This document shows, piece by piece, positions 42,621-53,736 of a DNA stretch of 64,000 bases (its first letter is position 1; each line of letters starts with the position of its first letter). The position numbers and the translations under genes are program-made. Source of the DNA: Pseudomonas frederiksbergensis (GTDB lineage Bacteria; Pseudomonadota; Gammaproteobacteria; Pseudomonadales; Pseudomonadaceae); contig NZ_CP017886.1 of NCBI RefSeq assembly GCF_001874645.1, positions 4,702,501-4,766,500 on the forward strand. The letters run 5' to 3'. The notes under the pieces are model-generated. The model searched no databases. It worked only from the letters and a program-made list of their open reading frames with translations, and was not told where the DNA came from.

Positions 42621-45587
42621 AAAACCGAGTTGCTGGCACATCAGCAATCGATTTGCCGGATGGTCATCGACCACCAGCACGTTCAAGGTGACGGAGGCAT
42701 TTGCAATCACCGGTTGTGGGGGGGGTGGCGCCACTGCGTCTGGCAGCGCAGTCATTTGTAATGAAATCCGGAGCTGAGTGCCGACTCCGGGCGAACTGGT
42801 CAGTTGCACGCAACCGCCCATCATTTCGCAGAGGTTGCGGCTGATCACCAACCCCAATCCAGCGCCGCTTCTGGCCAAATACCCGGTGTTATCCGCCTGA
42901 GCGAAAGGTTCGAACAAGTGTCGCTGATCATCTTCGCTGATACCGATTCCGGTGTCATTGACCCATAACTCCATCTGGAGACGGTCGGGCTCCGAGGCCG
43001 GTTGCAGATTGACCTTGATCCTGACCTGGCCGTGCTCGGTAAACTTGATGGCATTGCTAATCAGGTTGGACAGTATTTGCTTGAAACGCAGGGGGTCTAT
43101 CAATACATCGGGCTGTTCAGCGCTGGTGGGGAACTCCAGCACCAGACTGAGGTTTTTTTGCCGGGCCAATCCGTCGAAGACCCGCACGACCGATTCAACC
43201 GTCTCGCCAAGGTTCACCCGCTCTGGCGCCAGGCTCAAATGGCCAGACTCGATTCGGGCAATATCGAGTATGTCGCCAATCAACTCCAGCATGTCCTTGG
43301 CCGAGCTATAGGCCACTTCAATGGCCGGGCGATCCAGGTGGCCCTGATCAGCCCGCTTCAATGCCAGTTCGAGCATGCCGATTACGGCATTCATCGGTGT
43401 GCGGATTTCGTGACTCATGGTGGCAAGGAAGGTGCTCTTGGCGCGGCTCGCCTCATCCGCCTGTTCTTTGGCGGACCTGAGCTCATCAAAAAGCTGCCGT
43501 CGTTCGCTGATGTCGATCCAGCCTCCAATGATCCCCTGGACCTCACCCGTCGAGTCTCGATAGGGAAGAATCCAGTGATAGATCGTCAGCCTTTTCCGAC
43601 CTATGTGCAGGGGGCGGTCGAGAATCAACGGAACACCTTCTGCCACCACTCGCTGGTAGTCGGCCTGGTATTCCCTGGCCTCGAACTCATTGCTCATGGC
43701 GCCCTGCATGAGATTTTTGCCAATCACCTCCTCGCGTTTGGCACAAAAGGCCTCCAGATAGCTGTCGTTACAACTTTGCAGCAGTCCTTCACGGTCCCGT
43801 ACGTAGATGGGGTGAGGCGTACCGTTGACTAGCGTGCGCATGAATTCGAACTGGTCGTTGAGTGCACGTTCTGCTCTCTGGCGTTGCTTGATTTGCCTGC
43901 GCATGTGGGCATTCCAGGTCAGCGAAATCAGTAACAAAAGACTGCTGCCAATGACCAGTTGATAGAACAGGCGATGGTAGTTGCGCCAGGTGCTATTGGA
44001 GGTGCCCGTGTAGCCGCGCCAGCGGCTGTTGATTATTCCCAGCTCGTCCGGCGCAATGCTGAGCAGGGCTTTATCGAGGATGGAGTGCAGTTCTGTCGCA
44101 TTGCGCGCGGTCGCCAGTGAAAACGCGGCTTGCTGTGTCCCGACTGTCGCGCTGATTTGCAATGCGTCCTCGAACACTTGCGATGAAATGAAATAGTTGG
44201 CAATCACCAATGAGTTAACGGAGCCCTCGACCTGACCTTTAGCGAGTAACTCCACCGCGCTGAAGCTGTCAGGCGTTTCAATCAGCTGGATCGTCGGGTA
44301 TGCGCGGTGCAGATAGTCGAGGAGCGGATTGCCTTGAGTGATGGCAAGGCTCTTTCCATTCAATTGCTCAAGACTGATTGGGCTGGAGGTGCTCTTTCGG
44401 GTCAGTAGTACAAATGAATTTTCCAGGTAGGGACGAGTAAAGTTCAGTTGCGCCTCGCGTTCGGCGCTGGGGAGCATCGCGGCAATCAGGTCGGCCTGGT
44501 TCCCTTTGATCTGGCTGATCATCTCGCTGTCACTTTGGCTGCGGTGAATCTCGAAGCGTAAACCGGTTCGAAGCCTGATCAGTTCGAGCAAGTCGGCGGT
44601 GATACCCCGAAAAGTCTCGTCGGCGTCAAAGAACGTCAGCGGGGCGAAGGCATCGTTGACGACCACGCGAACAACGGGGTGCTGCGCAAGCCAGCGTTCC
44701 TCGCGGTTGGTCAATTGCAGTTTGTGGTCAGTCAGAAGGATGTCACTGCCCGCGCTCCAGCGTTTGGCAATGTTTTCCCGCTCGCCTGCAGGCACTTCTT
44801 TGAGTACCGCGTTGATGATTGCCAACAGGTCTGGATTGTCCTTGCTAACCGCGAAGCTGAAGCCATAGGCCTCATGTTTGCCGAAGTTGGCCATCCGAAT
44901 ATTTTTCAAATAGCCCTTGTTGATCATGAAGTGGGTGGAAATGGTATCGCCAAGGAATACGTCTGCCTGGTCGAAGGCGACGGCATTGATCGCATTCTGG
45001 TAGGACGGGTAAGAAGTGATGATGGCCTTGGGGTATTGCGCCTTTACCTCTTCCAGCGGCAGATAGTGATAGACCATGCTCAATCGCATGTCGGCAAGAC
45101 CTTCGGTCAATGATCGGTTTTCGGCGTTCCGGGTGACCAGAACCGGTTGATCGATGGCGTAGGGAGCAGACAGTACGATGTTGGAACGTCTCCCTTCAAA
45201 GCTATTGGCCGTTCCGAGCAGATCGACGTCGCCGTTTTCGAGTGCTTCGATGGCGGCCTCTCGGGAGAGGTAACGACGGACCTTGATCGGCAGGCCCAGG
45301 GATTGTGCAAGAACCCCTGCGTAATCAGCAGTGAAACCCTCATAGTCGTGACCGCTGATCGTCAAATCGAAAGGAGGGTAGTCAGGCGCGGAGGTCCCCA
45401 GGATCAGCTCGCGCTTGTTTTGTAGCCACAGCCGTTGTGATTTATCCAGTTGAACGTCCATGTAACCGGCAGTTGAGCGACTGAGCAGCGTGTAATTTTC
45501 GACTCCGCTGTCTGCTCCGGACACAGAGGCGCTCAGACATAAACCTGCGCTCAAATACAACAAATAGTCCTTTAAACACCTGGGCAT
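42616..45587 (-). pseudogene. 5' fragment of BvgS/EvgS-like hybrid sensor kinase
   Basis: Keeps a signal peptide, two periplasmic solute-binding-like (SBP_bac_3) domains (about residues 50-275 and 290-530), a TM segment (about 545-565), a PAS domain (about 590-700), the HisKA box ATMSHEIRTPMNAV (His near 725) and an HATPase (NDTGIGISEDD, GAGLGLVISRNL). The receiver begins (LNVLVVDDHPANRLLMCQQL) and breaks at the junction. The frame then runs five codons into the element and stops at 42600. The kinase core could still be made, but without receiver and Hpt it cannot run the BvgS-type phosphorelay. I chose ATG 45587; GTG 45599 overlaps the upstream regulator stop. Confidence 0.93.
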
Positions 45588-45595
45588 CCTGTCTC

Positions 45596-46222
45596 TCACA
45601 CTAGCGCGTTACGTTTTGCCATCTCGATAAGTTCTACCAAGGATTTGGCCTTGAGTTTTTGCATGAGTCTTTTTTTGTAGGTGCTGACGGTCTTGTTGCT
45701 GAGGAACATGCCTTTGGCGATTTCCTTGTTGGTACGACCCTGGGCGAACAGTTGCAGAACCATCAGTTCGCGATCGTTGACGGACTTGAACAAGTCCAGT
45801 TCAGCGCAGAGCCCTTCATCCCCGCGAACCGGGTTCAAGGCCTGGCTGGGGAAGTAGTTGTAACCGGACAGCACGGCTTTGATGGCACTGAGCAGTTCGC
45901 TGAGATCTTCCTGCTTGCAGACATAACCGGAGGCCCCGGACTGCATGCAGCGGATGGCGAACAGTGTTGGGCTCTGGGCCGTCAACACCAGTGTTTTCAG
46001 CGGAGTACTCATTGCATTGAAGCGGGAGAGAACTTCCAGTCCATCGAGTTTAGGGATGCTGATGTCAAGAATGATCAGGTCGGGCATGCATTCGCGAACC
46101 ATCTGCATCGCATCGACACCGTTGTCGGCCTCACCGACTACTTTGTAACCTTCATGTTCCAGCAACATACGAACTGCAAGGCGAATGACGGGGTGATCGT
46201 CGACAATAAAAACTGAGTTCAT
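45596..46222 (-). CDS. LuxR/NarL-type response regulator (BvgA/EvgA-like)
   Basis: 208 residues: receiver SVFIVDDHPVIRLAVRMLLE, phospho-Asp in LIILDISIPKLDGLE, lysine in VCKQED. The C-terminal helix-turn-helix is VNDRELMVLQLFAQGRTNKE, MFLSNKTVSTYKKRLM. The start at 46222 (MNSVF) drops a 12-codon leader. It lies immediately upstream of the split kinase and is its natural partner, so it has probably lost its cognate phosphate source. Confidence 0.92.
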   Translation of the reverse strand: MNSVFIVDDHPVIRLAVRMLLEHEGYKVVGEADNGVDAMQMVRECMPDLIILDISIPKLDGLEVLSRFNAMSTPLKTLVLTAQSPTLFAIRCMQSGASGYVCKQEDLSELLSAIKAVLSGYNYFPSQALNPVRGDEGLCAELDLFKSVNDRELMVLQLFAQGRTNKEIAKGMFLSNKTVSTYKKRLMQKLKAKSLVELIEMAKRNALV

Positions 46223-46515
46223 AATCATGTCCCATACGTGCGCAAATAAAGCGAGCACCTTAGCTCAGATAAGTGAGTTGACGCATGAACTGACGGCTCT
46301 GTAGGTGCAATATAGGACATGTCCTACATTAAAAGAGGCAGCGGACTACGTGTGAACTAGGTTTGTAAGGAAGAATGAGAATATTAACCAGGTATGTAAG
46401 CGGCCCTTACTCCGGGTCAATATGGGCTTTTACAATAAATGCCCGATCACTGTTTTCTGGTGCGTAGTGGTGCTGAGGGCTTTTTGTTTGTCGTGAGGTG
46501 CCTGAGGGCTTTCCA

Positions 46516-46935
46516 TTAACGGTGTTTATTTATAAGGTGGGGAAGGGTCAACAAGTTTATAAATTCAGATTGTTTCAGTGGTTTTGCCAAGTAACCCAGT
46601 AATGGCAGTAGTTGTTCATGTGCGTTTTTTTTCAATGTGTCCAGCTCGGTTGAGTCAAGGCTGCTCAGGATGATTGCCTTTTGTATAAGGCCCTGGTGGC
46701 TGGCAATACTAATCAAGTCGAGGCCGGAGAGGTCTGGCAGGCATTGATCGCACAGCAGTATTTCGAAGGGGCGCTGCACTTGTGTCATCGTCTGTAATGC
46801 ATTTTCGGCGTTATCGACGGCGGTGACCTGAGTAAAGCCGTAACTTTCAAGCAGGTATTGGGTTGCTTTCAGCTGAAAAGGATGGTCCTCCACCAGCATG
46901 ATGCGCAGGTTGTAGTTGAACATATAGCTTTCCAT
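46516..46935 (-). CDS. Single-domain response regulator
   Basis: 139 residues, receiver only: RIMLVEDHPFQLKATQYLLE, phospho-Asp in LLCDQCLPDLSGLDL, lysine in LGYLAKPLKQSEF. No output domain. Together with the BvgS/BvgA-like pair this recalls the RocS1-RocA1-RocR layout, but the EAL domain of RocR is absent. It may act as a phosphate sink or through protein contact. The 290 bases between it and the BvgA-like gene show no gene. Confidence 0.88.
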   Translation of the reverse strand: MESYMFNYNLRIMLVEDHPFQLKATQYLLESYGFTQVTAVDNAENALQTMTQVQRPFEILLCDQCLPDLSGLDLISIASHQGLIQKAIILSSLDSTELDTLKKNAHEQLLPLLGYLAKPLKQSEFINLLTLPHLINKHR

Positions 46936-47193
46936 GAAGAGGGTCGAACTGCGGTGGGAGTCAGAAACAACCTTGTCGGTTTAATCAGTGCTGTCATGTT
47001 TGCTGCTGCTGGAGTTTTATCAGCGGTAAGGCCCTCGATCCTGTTGTTCAGGATAGAGTGATTATTTCGTGTGTATATAGAGCAAACGATCAGTTTACTC
47101 TGCACAAGATGTAGGGGGATTCTCCCGGTACTACAATGTGTGGGGGTATGATCAGTCGTCACGGAATACTCCGGGGCGACTGATCGACTGATT

Positions 47194-48525
47194 TTAGTGG
47201 TGGCTGGAGCGTCCGGTCATTTCCAGTGCCATTTCACTGGCATAGCTGTCGGTCATACCGGCGATGAAGTCGATCATGCGTAAAAACGAGTTATGCAAAG
47301 GACCGTGCGGGTCGGGCGCATTATTGCCCAGCAGATCGAGTATGCGACGGTGCTTGAATGAAGCCGTACGACCGCCGTGCTGTTCCAGTGCAGCCCCACA
47401 AAAGCCATTCAGCAGGATTTCCAGCGTGGTGTAAGCACCGATTTCATGCAGGGTTTTGCGCTTGTCCTGGAAGATTTTTTTACGCGCCATGTCCTTGGCA
47501 TTCAGCACGCAACGCTTGGCGGGCCCGTGCATGTGCTCCACCAGATCGCCGTGAAGGGTACCGGCCAACAGCGCGTCCTGTTGCTCGACGAATGCCCGTG
47601 CCGCAGCGTTGGTCAGGTGCTCGATGGCTTTGCCACGCAGAATTGCCAGTTTGCGGCGGCGCGAGTCATCGGGGCCGAGTTGACGGTAGGTTTCCGGCAG
47701 ATCATCGCCGACCAGGCCGAGCAACAAGGACTCCACCTCGGCGTATTCCAGAAGCTCCATCTCCAGGCCGTCTTCAAGGTCGATCAAGGCGTAGCAGATG
47801 TCGTCGGCGGCTTCCATCAGATAGACAAGAGGATGTCGAGCCCAGCGCTGTTCCTCGAGTTGAGGCAGGCCTAGTTTCTGCGCAATCTGCTCCAGCAGGG
47901 GCAGTTCACTCTGATAGCAACCGAATTTGTGTTTTTTGTAACCCAGCGAATCGGCATGGCGGGCGGTCCACGGGTATTTCAGGTAAGTGCCCAGCGTTGC
48001 ATAAGTCAGCCGTGTACCGCCGTCAAACTGGTGGTATTCCAGTTGGGTCAGGACCCGGAAGCCTTGGGCATTGCCCTCGAAGTTGAGGAAATCGTTGCGT
48101 TCGACTTCGCTCATGGCATCCAGCCAGCCTTTGCCCGCGGCTTGTTGGAACCAGTAGCGGATGGCGTCTTCACCCGAGTGGCCAAAGGGTGGGTTGCCGA
48201 TGTCGTGGGCCAGGCACGCTGACTGAACCACCATGCCCAGATCGCTAGGCTCGCACCAGTCGGGCAGCGCGCTGCGGATGGTTTCACCGACGCGCATACC
48301 CAATGAGCGCCCCACACAACTGACTTCCAGTGAGTGGGTAAGGCGCGTGTGGATATGGTCATTGCTGGACACTGGGTGGACCTGTGTCTTGCGGCCAAGA
48401 CGGCGGAAGGCACCGGAGAAAATGACCCGGTCGTGGTCTTTATGGAAGGGGCTGCGACCGAGTTCTTCCGGGCTGTGCAGCGGTTTTCCGAGGCGTTCAC
48501 GATTAAGCAGGGTATGCCAATCCAA
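47194..48525 (-). CDS. dgt: dGTP triphosphohydrolase (HD domain)
   Basis: 443 residues: [17 protein letters not shown] and [18 protein letters not shown] carry the HD metal-binding motifs, with the family's N-terminal [20 protein letters not shown]. It hydrolyses dNTPs (dGTP) to nucleoside and triphosphate in the cytosol. Length and start are normal for the class. A long antisense frame is a shadow. Confidence 0.93.
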   Translation of the reverse strand: MDWHTLLNRERLGKPLHSPEELGRSPFHKDHDRVIFSGAFRRLGRKTQVHPVSSNDHIHTRLTHSLEVSCVGRSLGMRVGETIRSALPDWCEPSDLGMVVQSACLAHDIGNPPFGHSGEDAIRYWFQQAAGKGWLDAMSEVERNDFLNFEGNAQGFRVLTQLEYHQFDGGTRLTYATLGTYLKYPWTARHADSLGYKKHKFGCYQSELPLLEQIAQKLGLPQLEEQRWARHPLVYLMEAADDICYALIDLEDGLEMELLEYAEVESLLLGLVGDDLPETYRQLGPDDSRRRKLAILRGKAIEHLTNAAARAFVEQQDALLAGTLHGDLVEHMHGPAKRCVLNAKDMARKKIFQDKRKTLHEIGAYTTLEILLNGFCGAALEQHGGRTASFKHRRILDLLGNNAPDPHGPLHNSFLRMIDFIAGMTDSYASEMALEMTGRSSHH

Positions 48526-48565
48526 GGCAGGTTCTCCGTCAGGTGACTGATTAGGGTCTGTTGGT

Positions 48566-48910
48566 CTACTGGTTTTTGCGCGAGGAGCCTTGCAGCACCA
48601 GCTTGATCAGCGGTAACAGGCTGGTGCCCAGTTGGGCTAGCCGAGTGACGCTGCCGATGCCACCGCCCTTGGCACTCTTGCCGCTGAGGAAGCCCAGCAA
48701 GGTCACGGCGGCAATGCCCCAGAGCGGCGCGTGCTTGATGCCCAGACCCTCTTGAAAGCTTTGCGCCACACCACGCACGCGTTGCAATGGTTGCAGCAAA
48801 TGTTGGGACTCGTGGCGAATTTCCTGGCGATGCATTTCCATGCGCAAGCGTATCAACGCCTTGCGCATCTCTTGTCGGGAACTGTTTTTGGGGATTTCAG
48901 GCAGGCTCAT
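48566..48910 (-). CDS. Small membrane-associated protein in a YqjD/YqjE-type operon
   Basis: 114 residues with a basic helical N-terminus ([20 protein letters not shown]) and one hydrophobic stretch ([15 protein letters not shown], about residues 80-95). It overlaps the holin-like gene upstream by 4 bases. Occupies the place of YqjK-type proteins. Function unknown. Confidence 0.75.
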   Translation of the reverse strand: MSLPEIPKNSSRQEMRKALIRLRMEMHRQEIRHESQHLLQPLQRVRGVAQSFQEGLGIKHAPLWGIAAVTLLGFLSGKSAKGGGIGSVTRLAQLGTSLLPLIKLVLQGSSRKNQ

Positions 48911-49296
48911 GGCAGCAGGCGCTCCCTGTCGTTCGCCAACTCTTCAAGGGTGGCGTTGAAAGGCGATGATTCATCGAAGATCGCCGCTTTCAAGCGCAGG
49001 CCGCAGAAGAGTGCCGCGAGCGTATAGAAGACGCACAGACCGATGATCCCCGCCAGGCGATTAGTGTCCCACAGCAGAATCAACACCAGTGCCGAAAGCC
49101 CGATCAGCAACAGTAAAGCGAAAACCAGTGCCAGGCCTGCGAACAGCAACAGGCTTACGGTGCGGGCTTTTTGCTCCTGCAATTCGATGCCGAACAATTC
49201 GACATGGCTGTGCAGCAATCCGAGAAAAGCGGCGCCCAAGCGCCGCGATGAAGACCCAGTACCTGTTTCGGACGAGCCGGATTCACCGATAGCCAT
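48907..49296 (-). CDS. Phage-holin-superfamily membrane protein (YqjE-like)
   Basis: 129 residues from ATG 49296. Two adjacent TM helices (about 42-69 and 74-98: VSLLLFAGLALVFALLLLIG, LAGIIGLCVFYTLAALFCG) follow the soluble start LGAAFLGLLHSHVELFGIEL, typical of YqjE (holin 3-6 superfamily). Third partner of the DUF883 gene. Start is 2 bases from its stop. Confidence 0.85.
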   Translation of the reverse strand: MAIGESGSSETGTGSSSRRLGAAFLGLLHSHVELFGIELQEQKARTVSLLLFAGLALVFALLLLIGLSALVLILLWDTNRLAGIIGLCVFYTLAALFCGLRLKAAIFDESSPFNATLEELANDRERLLP

Positions 49297-49297
49297 A

Positions 49298-49612
49298 TCA
49301 GCGCCGCGTCGCCAGCAGGCCAATCAAAAAGCCTACGCCGGCCGCGATGCCAACAGCTTGCCAAGGGTTGGCCTGAACATAGTCTTCAGTGGCGGTGACG
49401 GCTGCCGTGCCGCGTTCGCGCATGGAGTCTTCGGTCAGTTGCAGGGTCTCGCGAGCCCGCAGCAAACTTTCGTGAATTTGGTTGCGTAGCTCATCGGCTT
49501 GATCACCGGCCAGTGTTGCGGTGTGTTCCAGCAACCGTTCGGTGTCGCTGACCAGTGTCTGAAAATCTTCCATCAGGATTTCTTGAGCAGTCTTTGTCTT
49601 TTTGCTGGCCAT
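49298..49612 (-). CDS. DUF883 family protein (YqjD/ElaB-like)
   Basis: 104 residues from ATG 49612 (MASKK). A helical amphipathic body (LMEDFQTLVSDTERLLEHTA) and a single C-terminal TM anchor (PWQAVGIAAGVGFLIGLLAT) end in RR. YqjD/ElaB proteins bind ribosomes and the inner membrane in stationary phase in E. coli. First gene of the three-gene operon. Confidence 0.9.
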   Translation of the reverse strand: MASKKTKTAQEILMEDFQTLVSDTERLLEHTATLAGDQADELRNQIHESLLRARETLQLTEDSMRERGTAAVTATEDYVQANPWQAVGIAAGVGFLIGLLATRR

Positions 49613-49935
49613 GGTGATCTCCATAAGTGGCGTATGAAATATTCGAGTATGAGCCTTGTTCGAAGGTTCAGTGCAAATGCCTGGTACAGCTTTTGCTGTG
49701 TCGTGGTGCGTCAGCCAGTGCTGTTGTGCTGAAACTGGGCATGCTTCGCGAAAACCTTAACCTAAATAATAGAAACTCGCGCAAACACGAGAGTAACGAT
49801 TGACCTCAATGAGCTTTTTGCGCCAAAACGGTTCGCCGGAATAAGGGTTGACGACAAGGTCGGTGTCAATTTGGTGCGTAAATTGGCTCGGCGAGCCGCT
49901 TTGGTGCTTTTGCGACTTTAAGGTCTGCCAATTCC
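49613..49935. other. Divergent promoter region
   Basis: About 320 bases between the DUF883 operon and the ammonium channel gene. No gene. Expected to hold both promoters. Confidence 0.4.
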
Positions 49936-51144
49936 ATGGAAAATTTGCAAAGTGCTGTGGACAGTCTGGTCCATAGTTCCAATACGCTGTTCATTCTGAT
50001 CGGCGCTGTCATGGTTCTGGCCATGCACGCCGGTTTCGCTTTTCTGGAAGTCGGTACGGTTCGGCAAAAAAACCAGGTCAACGCTTTATCGAAGATCCTC
50101 AGTGACTTTGCCATCTCAACGCTGGCCTACTTCTTTATAGGCTACTGGATTTCCTACGGTGTCACTTTCATGCAACCGGCCGCGGTGATCAGCGCTGATC
50201 ACGGGTATGGACTGGTGAAATTTTTCTTCCTGCTGACCTTTGCTGCCGCCATTCCGGCAATCATCTCCGGGGGGATTGCCGAGCGCGCCCGATTCGTTCC
50301 GCAGTTGTGCGCGACGGCGTTGATCGTGGCGTTCATTTATCCGTTTTTTGAGGGCGTGGTCTGGAACGGAAACTTCGGTCTAAAAGCCTGGCTGTTGACG
50401 CGCTTTGGTGCCGGTTTCCATGATTTTGCAGGTTCTGTAGTGGTGCACGCCATGGGCGGTTGGCTGGCGTTGGCGGCGGTATTGCTGCTCGGTCCGCGCA
50501 ATGGTCGGTATCGCGACGGGCGTCTGGTGGCGTTTGCGCCGTCGAGCATTCCGTTTCTGGCATTGGGTTCGTGGATTCTAATCGTCGGATGGTTCGGCTT
50601 TAACGTGATGAGTGCGCAAACCTTGCAAGGCGTCAGTGGCCTGGTGGCGGTCAACTCGTTGATGGCGATGGTCGGCGGTACGGTGGCGGCGCTGGTTGTC
50701 GGCCGTAACGCCCCGGGGTTCCTGCACAACGGTCCACTGGCCGGATTGGTGGCAATCTGCGCCGGCTCCGACCTGATGCATCCGGTTGGCGCACTGGTGA
50801 CAGGAGCCATCGCCGGGGCCTTGTTTGTCTGGTGTTTCATCGCGGCGCAAAGCCAATGGAAGATCGACGATGTGCTCGGTGTCTGGCCGTTGCACGGTCT
50901 TTGTGGCGTTTGGGGTGGGATTGCCTGCGGGATTTTCGGTCAGAGCGCCTTGGGCGGTCTCGGAGGAGTCAGCCTGATCAGCCAGTTGATCGGCACTGCC
51001 TTCGGGGTGGCCGTGGCACTGATCGGAGGCTTTGCGGTGTATGGCACGATCAAGCTGTTGCACGGGTTGCGGTTGAGCCAGGAAGAGGAGTATTACGGGG
51101 CGGATCTGTCGATCCACAAGATCGGCGCAGTCAGCCAGGACTGA
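49936..51144 (+). CDS. amt: Ammonium transporter/channel (Amt family)
   Basis: 402 residues with about 11 hydrophobic helices and Amt signatures: MHAGFAFLEVGTVRQKNQVN, DFAGSVVVHAMGGWLAL (first pore His) and WPLHGLCGVWGGIACGIFG (second). Moves ammonium/ammonia across the inner membrane. There is no neighbouring glnK, so it is a stand-alone amt copy. Confidence 0.93.
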   Translation: MENLQSAVDSLVHSSNTLFILIGAVMVLAMHAGFAFLEVGTVRQKNQVNALSKILSDFAISTLAYFFIGYWISYGVTFMQPAAVISADHGYGLVKFFFLLTFAAAIPAIISGGIAERARFVPQLCATALIVAFIYPFFEGVVWNGNFGLKAWLLTRFGAGFHDFAGSVVVHAMGGWLALAAVLLLGPRNGRYRDGRLVAFAPSSIPFLALGSWILIVGWFGFNVMSAQTLQGVSGLVAVNSLMAMVGGTVAALVVGRNAPGFLHNGPLAGLVAICAGSDLMHPVGALVTGAIAGALFVWCFIAAQSQWKIDDVLGVWPLHGLCGVWGGIACGIFGQSALGGLGGVSLISQLIGTAFGVAVALIGGFAVYGTIKLLHGLRLSQEEEYYGADLSIHKIGAVSQD

Positions 51145-51217
51145 TGGCTTTTAGTTGATCAAGCGGGCTCGTGCAGAATGGCTGCTGATTCTGCGCGAGC
51201 AGTGCCACGACGCTTTG

Positions 51218-53173
51218 TTACCCAACCCAAATCCTTGCTTCACAGGCCTCGATAGCAGACAACGTGCCTGACATCAGTACCCGATCACCTGCCCGTAATC
51301 GGGTGGCGCCCTCGACGACCAAATCGGCGCCATTGCGCTGAACGGCTTGGACGTCCACCCCCAATTCTTCAAGTGCCAACTCATTCAGCGGCCGGCCGCA
51401 TGCGTGGGCGTCCATCGCGAGGTTGACCGCATGCATCAACACTTTTGGCTGCCCCCGACTGTCCAGCAGATTGCTTTGCGCTCCGTGATAGAAACCTTGC
51501 AGCAGGCGATAGCGGTTACGTCGCACTTCGTCGACACGGTCCTGGACCTGCTGCTGGGGTAAGCCCAGCATGATCAGCGCGTGGGACGCGAGCATCAGGC
51601 TCGATTCCAGCAGTTCCGGAACGACCTCATTGGCTCCGGCTGCCTTCAATTCGCTCAACTGGCTATCGTCGCGGGTGCGAACCAGTATCGGGATCTCCGA
51701 GTTTATCCGTCGTGCTGCATTGAGCACGGACAGGGCGATATCCGTCTTGTCCACGGCAATCACCAGCAGTCGTGCGCGCTCAAGTCCAACAGCCCCCAGC
51801 AATTCCCCGCGACGGGAATCGCCATAGTGCACACAGCTTTCACCGGCCGCGGCTTCGTGAACACGCACCGGGTCATCGTCCAGCGCAACGAAGGGTTGCG
51901 TTTCGCGGCGCAGAAAACGCCCGATGGACTGACCCACTCGACCGTAGCCGCAAATGACTACATGCCCGTGCAGCTCGGCGTTCAATGCAGCGACCTGATC
52001 GAGTTGAGCTTGCTCATCGGGTGTGCGGTGCAAGCGCGCGGCAATGCCAGGCGCTGCGCGTAGCAGCAGTGGCGTCAGCAACATCGAGCAAAAAGTCGTG
52101 GCCAGCAACAGACCGTTTAACTCGGCCGGCATCAGTTTGTTCTGTTGCATCTGCGCCATCAGCGCAAAGCAGAATTCGCCGCCTTGCGCCAATGCCAGGC
52201 CGCTGCGCCAGGCGGTTTCGCTGTTGCTGCCGCGCCATTTGACCAGTGCCGCGACCACGCTGCCTTTGATCAACAGCAATCCCAATGTCAGGCCGAGAAT
52301 TAATAGGCCGTGGCTGGCGAACAGCTGCAGGTCGATCAGCATGCCGATACTGACGAAAAACAGCCCGAGCAGAATGTCACGGAACGGACGAATATCGGCT
52401 TCGATCTGATGCCGGTAATGGCTCTCGCCCAGCAACATGCCAGCAAGGAAGGCACCGAGGGCAGGGGAGAGTCCGAGCAGATGAGTCAGCCACGCTGTCA
52501 GCAAAACGATGACCAGTGCCAGCAGGACGAACAGTTCGGCGGAGTGCGAGGCGGCGACTTCGTGGAACAGTCGTGGCAGTAGCCAGCGACTGGTCAGCAA
52601 CAGACCGACAAACAACAGCAGGGTTTTGCCCAGTGTGATCGGCAGCGCCCAGTACCAGGTTTGATCGCTGCTGCCGGCGAACACCGGAACCAGCGTCAGC
52701 AACAGTACCGCAACAACATCCTGAAACAACAGCACGCCAATCGCATTCTGGCCGTGACAGCTGAAGATCTCGCCGAGGCAGCTCAACTCTTTGCTGACAA
52801 TCGCTGTGGACGATAGCGCCAGGCCGGCGCCAAGCAACATGGCCGGAGTGGCGGGCATACCGAGTAACATCAGCAAGCCGCCGAGGAGCGCGCTCGAGCA
52901 CAGCACTTGCAGACTGCCGAGACCAAATACCACACGCCGCAGCGCAAGCATTTTCGACAGGGAAAACTCCAGCCCGAGGGAGAACAGCAGAAAGACCACG
53001 CCCAACTCGGCGAGATCCGGTAGATCCTTGTTGTCATTTACCCAGCCGAATGCGCCCGGCCCAACCAGCAGTCCGACGCACAGGTAGCCCAGCACAGGAG
53101 GAAGCTGAAGACGCCGAAACAGTGCAATCACCACCAATGATGAGGCGAGGATGATCAACAGATTGGCAAACAC
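51218..53173 (-). CDS. Kef/YbaL-type cation:proton antiporter (CPA2)
   Basis: 651 residues: 12-13 TM antiporter domain to about 385 (LGYLCVGLLVGPGAFGWV, LSSTAIVSKEL, PALGAFLAGMLLGES), then a cytosolic RCK_N domain (HVVICGYGRVGQSIGRFLRR) and an RCK_C/TrkA_C tail (LRAGDRVLMSGTLSAIEACE). Expected to exchange K+ for H+ under nucleotide or thiol control. I leave the gene unnamed because KefB, KefC and YbaL cannot be separated here. Confidence 0.9.
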   Translation of the reverse strand: MFANLLIILASSLVVIALFRRLQLPPVLGYLCVGLLVGPGAFGWVNDNKDLPDLAELGVVFLLFSLGLEFSLSKMLALRRVVFGLGSLQVLCSSALLGGLLMLLGMPATPAMLLGAGLALSSTAIVSKELSCLGEIFSCHGQNAIGVLLFQDVVAVLLLTLVPVFAGSSDQTWYWALPITLGKTLLLFVGLLLTSRWLLPRLFHEVAASHSAELFVLLALVIVLLTAWLTHLLGLSPALGAFLAGMLLGESHYRHQIEADIRPFRDILLGLFFVSIGMLIDLQLFASHGLLILGLTLGLLLIKGSVVAALVKWRGSNSETAWRSGLALAQGGEFCFALMAQMQQNKLMPAELNGLLLATTFCSMLLTPLLLRAAPGIAARLHRTPDEQAQLDQVAALNAELHGHVVICGYGRVGQSIGRFLRRETQPFVALDDDPVRVHEAAAGESCVHYGDSRRGELLGAVGLERARLLVIAVDKTDIALSVLNAARRINSEIPILVRTRDDSQLSELKAAGANEVVPELLESSLMLASHALIMLGLPQQQVQDRVDEVRRNRYRLLQGFYHGAQSNLLDSRGQPKVLMHAVNLAMDAHACGRPLNELALEELGVDVQAVQRNGADLVVEGATRLRAGDRVLMSGTLSAIEACEARIWVG

Positions 53174-53377
53174 TACATTCTCCGTTTAGGCGCCTGGATG
53201 TTCCAAGCGTAGAGGCAAAAAAGCTGCGAGCATCGCCCAGTTGGAGTTGAGGCCGAATGATTTGCATCAGGGTTTTACCAGACGGCTCAAATGGGCTGTC
53301 GTCACGGGGGCCAGTCGCTCGACGACTTTTCATCCCGGGCCTAGAATAGTCACCCAATCCTCGTTGGTCTGTTTGTC

Positions 53378-53614
53378 ATGCCTCCTGAATGCCAGTTGTT
53401 CGGCACCCTTGGTTGCCATCTCTGTGAGCTCGCTGAAGCAGAGCTGATGCCGTTGATCGAGCACGGTTTGTTGGTGGAACTGGTCGACATTGCAGACAGC
53501 GAAGCGTTGTTTGAGGCTTATGGCTTGCGTATTCCCGTTCTGCGCCGAGTTGATACGGGGGCCGAGCTGGGTTGGCCCTTTGACGCCGAACAGGTTGTCG
53601 CATTCCTGGGCTAA
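53378..53614 (+). CDS. Glutaredoxin-like protein (DUF836)
   Basis: 78 residues: thioredoxin fold with GTLGCHLCELAEAEL (C-x-x-C) and the cis-Pro segment GLRIPVLRRVDTGAELGWPF. Likely a small thiol oxidoreductase. Divergent from the antiporter gene. Confidence 0.88.
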   Translation: MPPECQLFGTLGCHLCELAEAELMPLIEHGLLVELVDIADSEALFEAYGLRIPVLRRVDTGAELGWPFDAEQVVAFLG

Positions 53615-53736
53615 ACCCCTTCTCGTTTTCAGCGGCAGTCGTTCCGCCTGTCGCGATCCCCTGGTGATGCGTTGACGTAACTCCGATCATTCGTTTACTG
53701 TATGTGCATACAGTTATTCGCGTTAGAGGGATGTGC

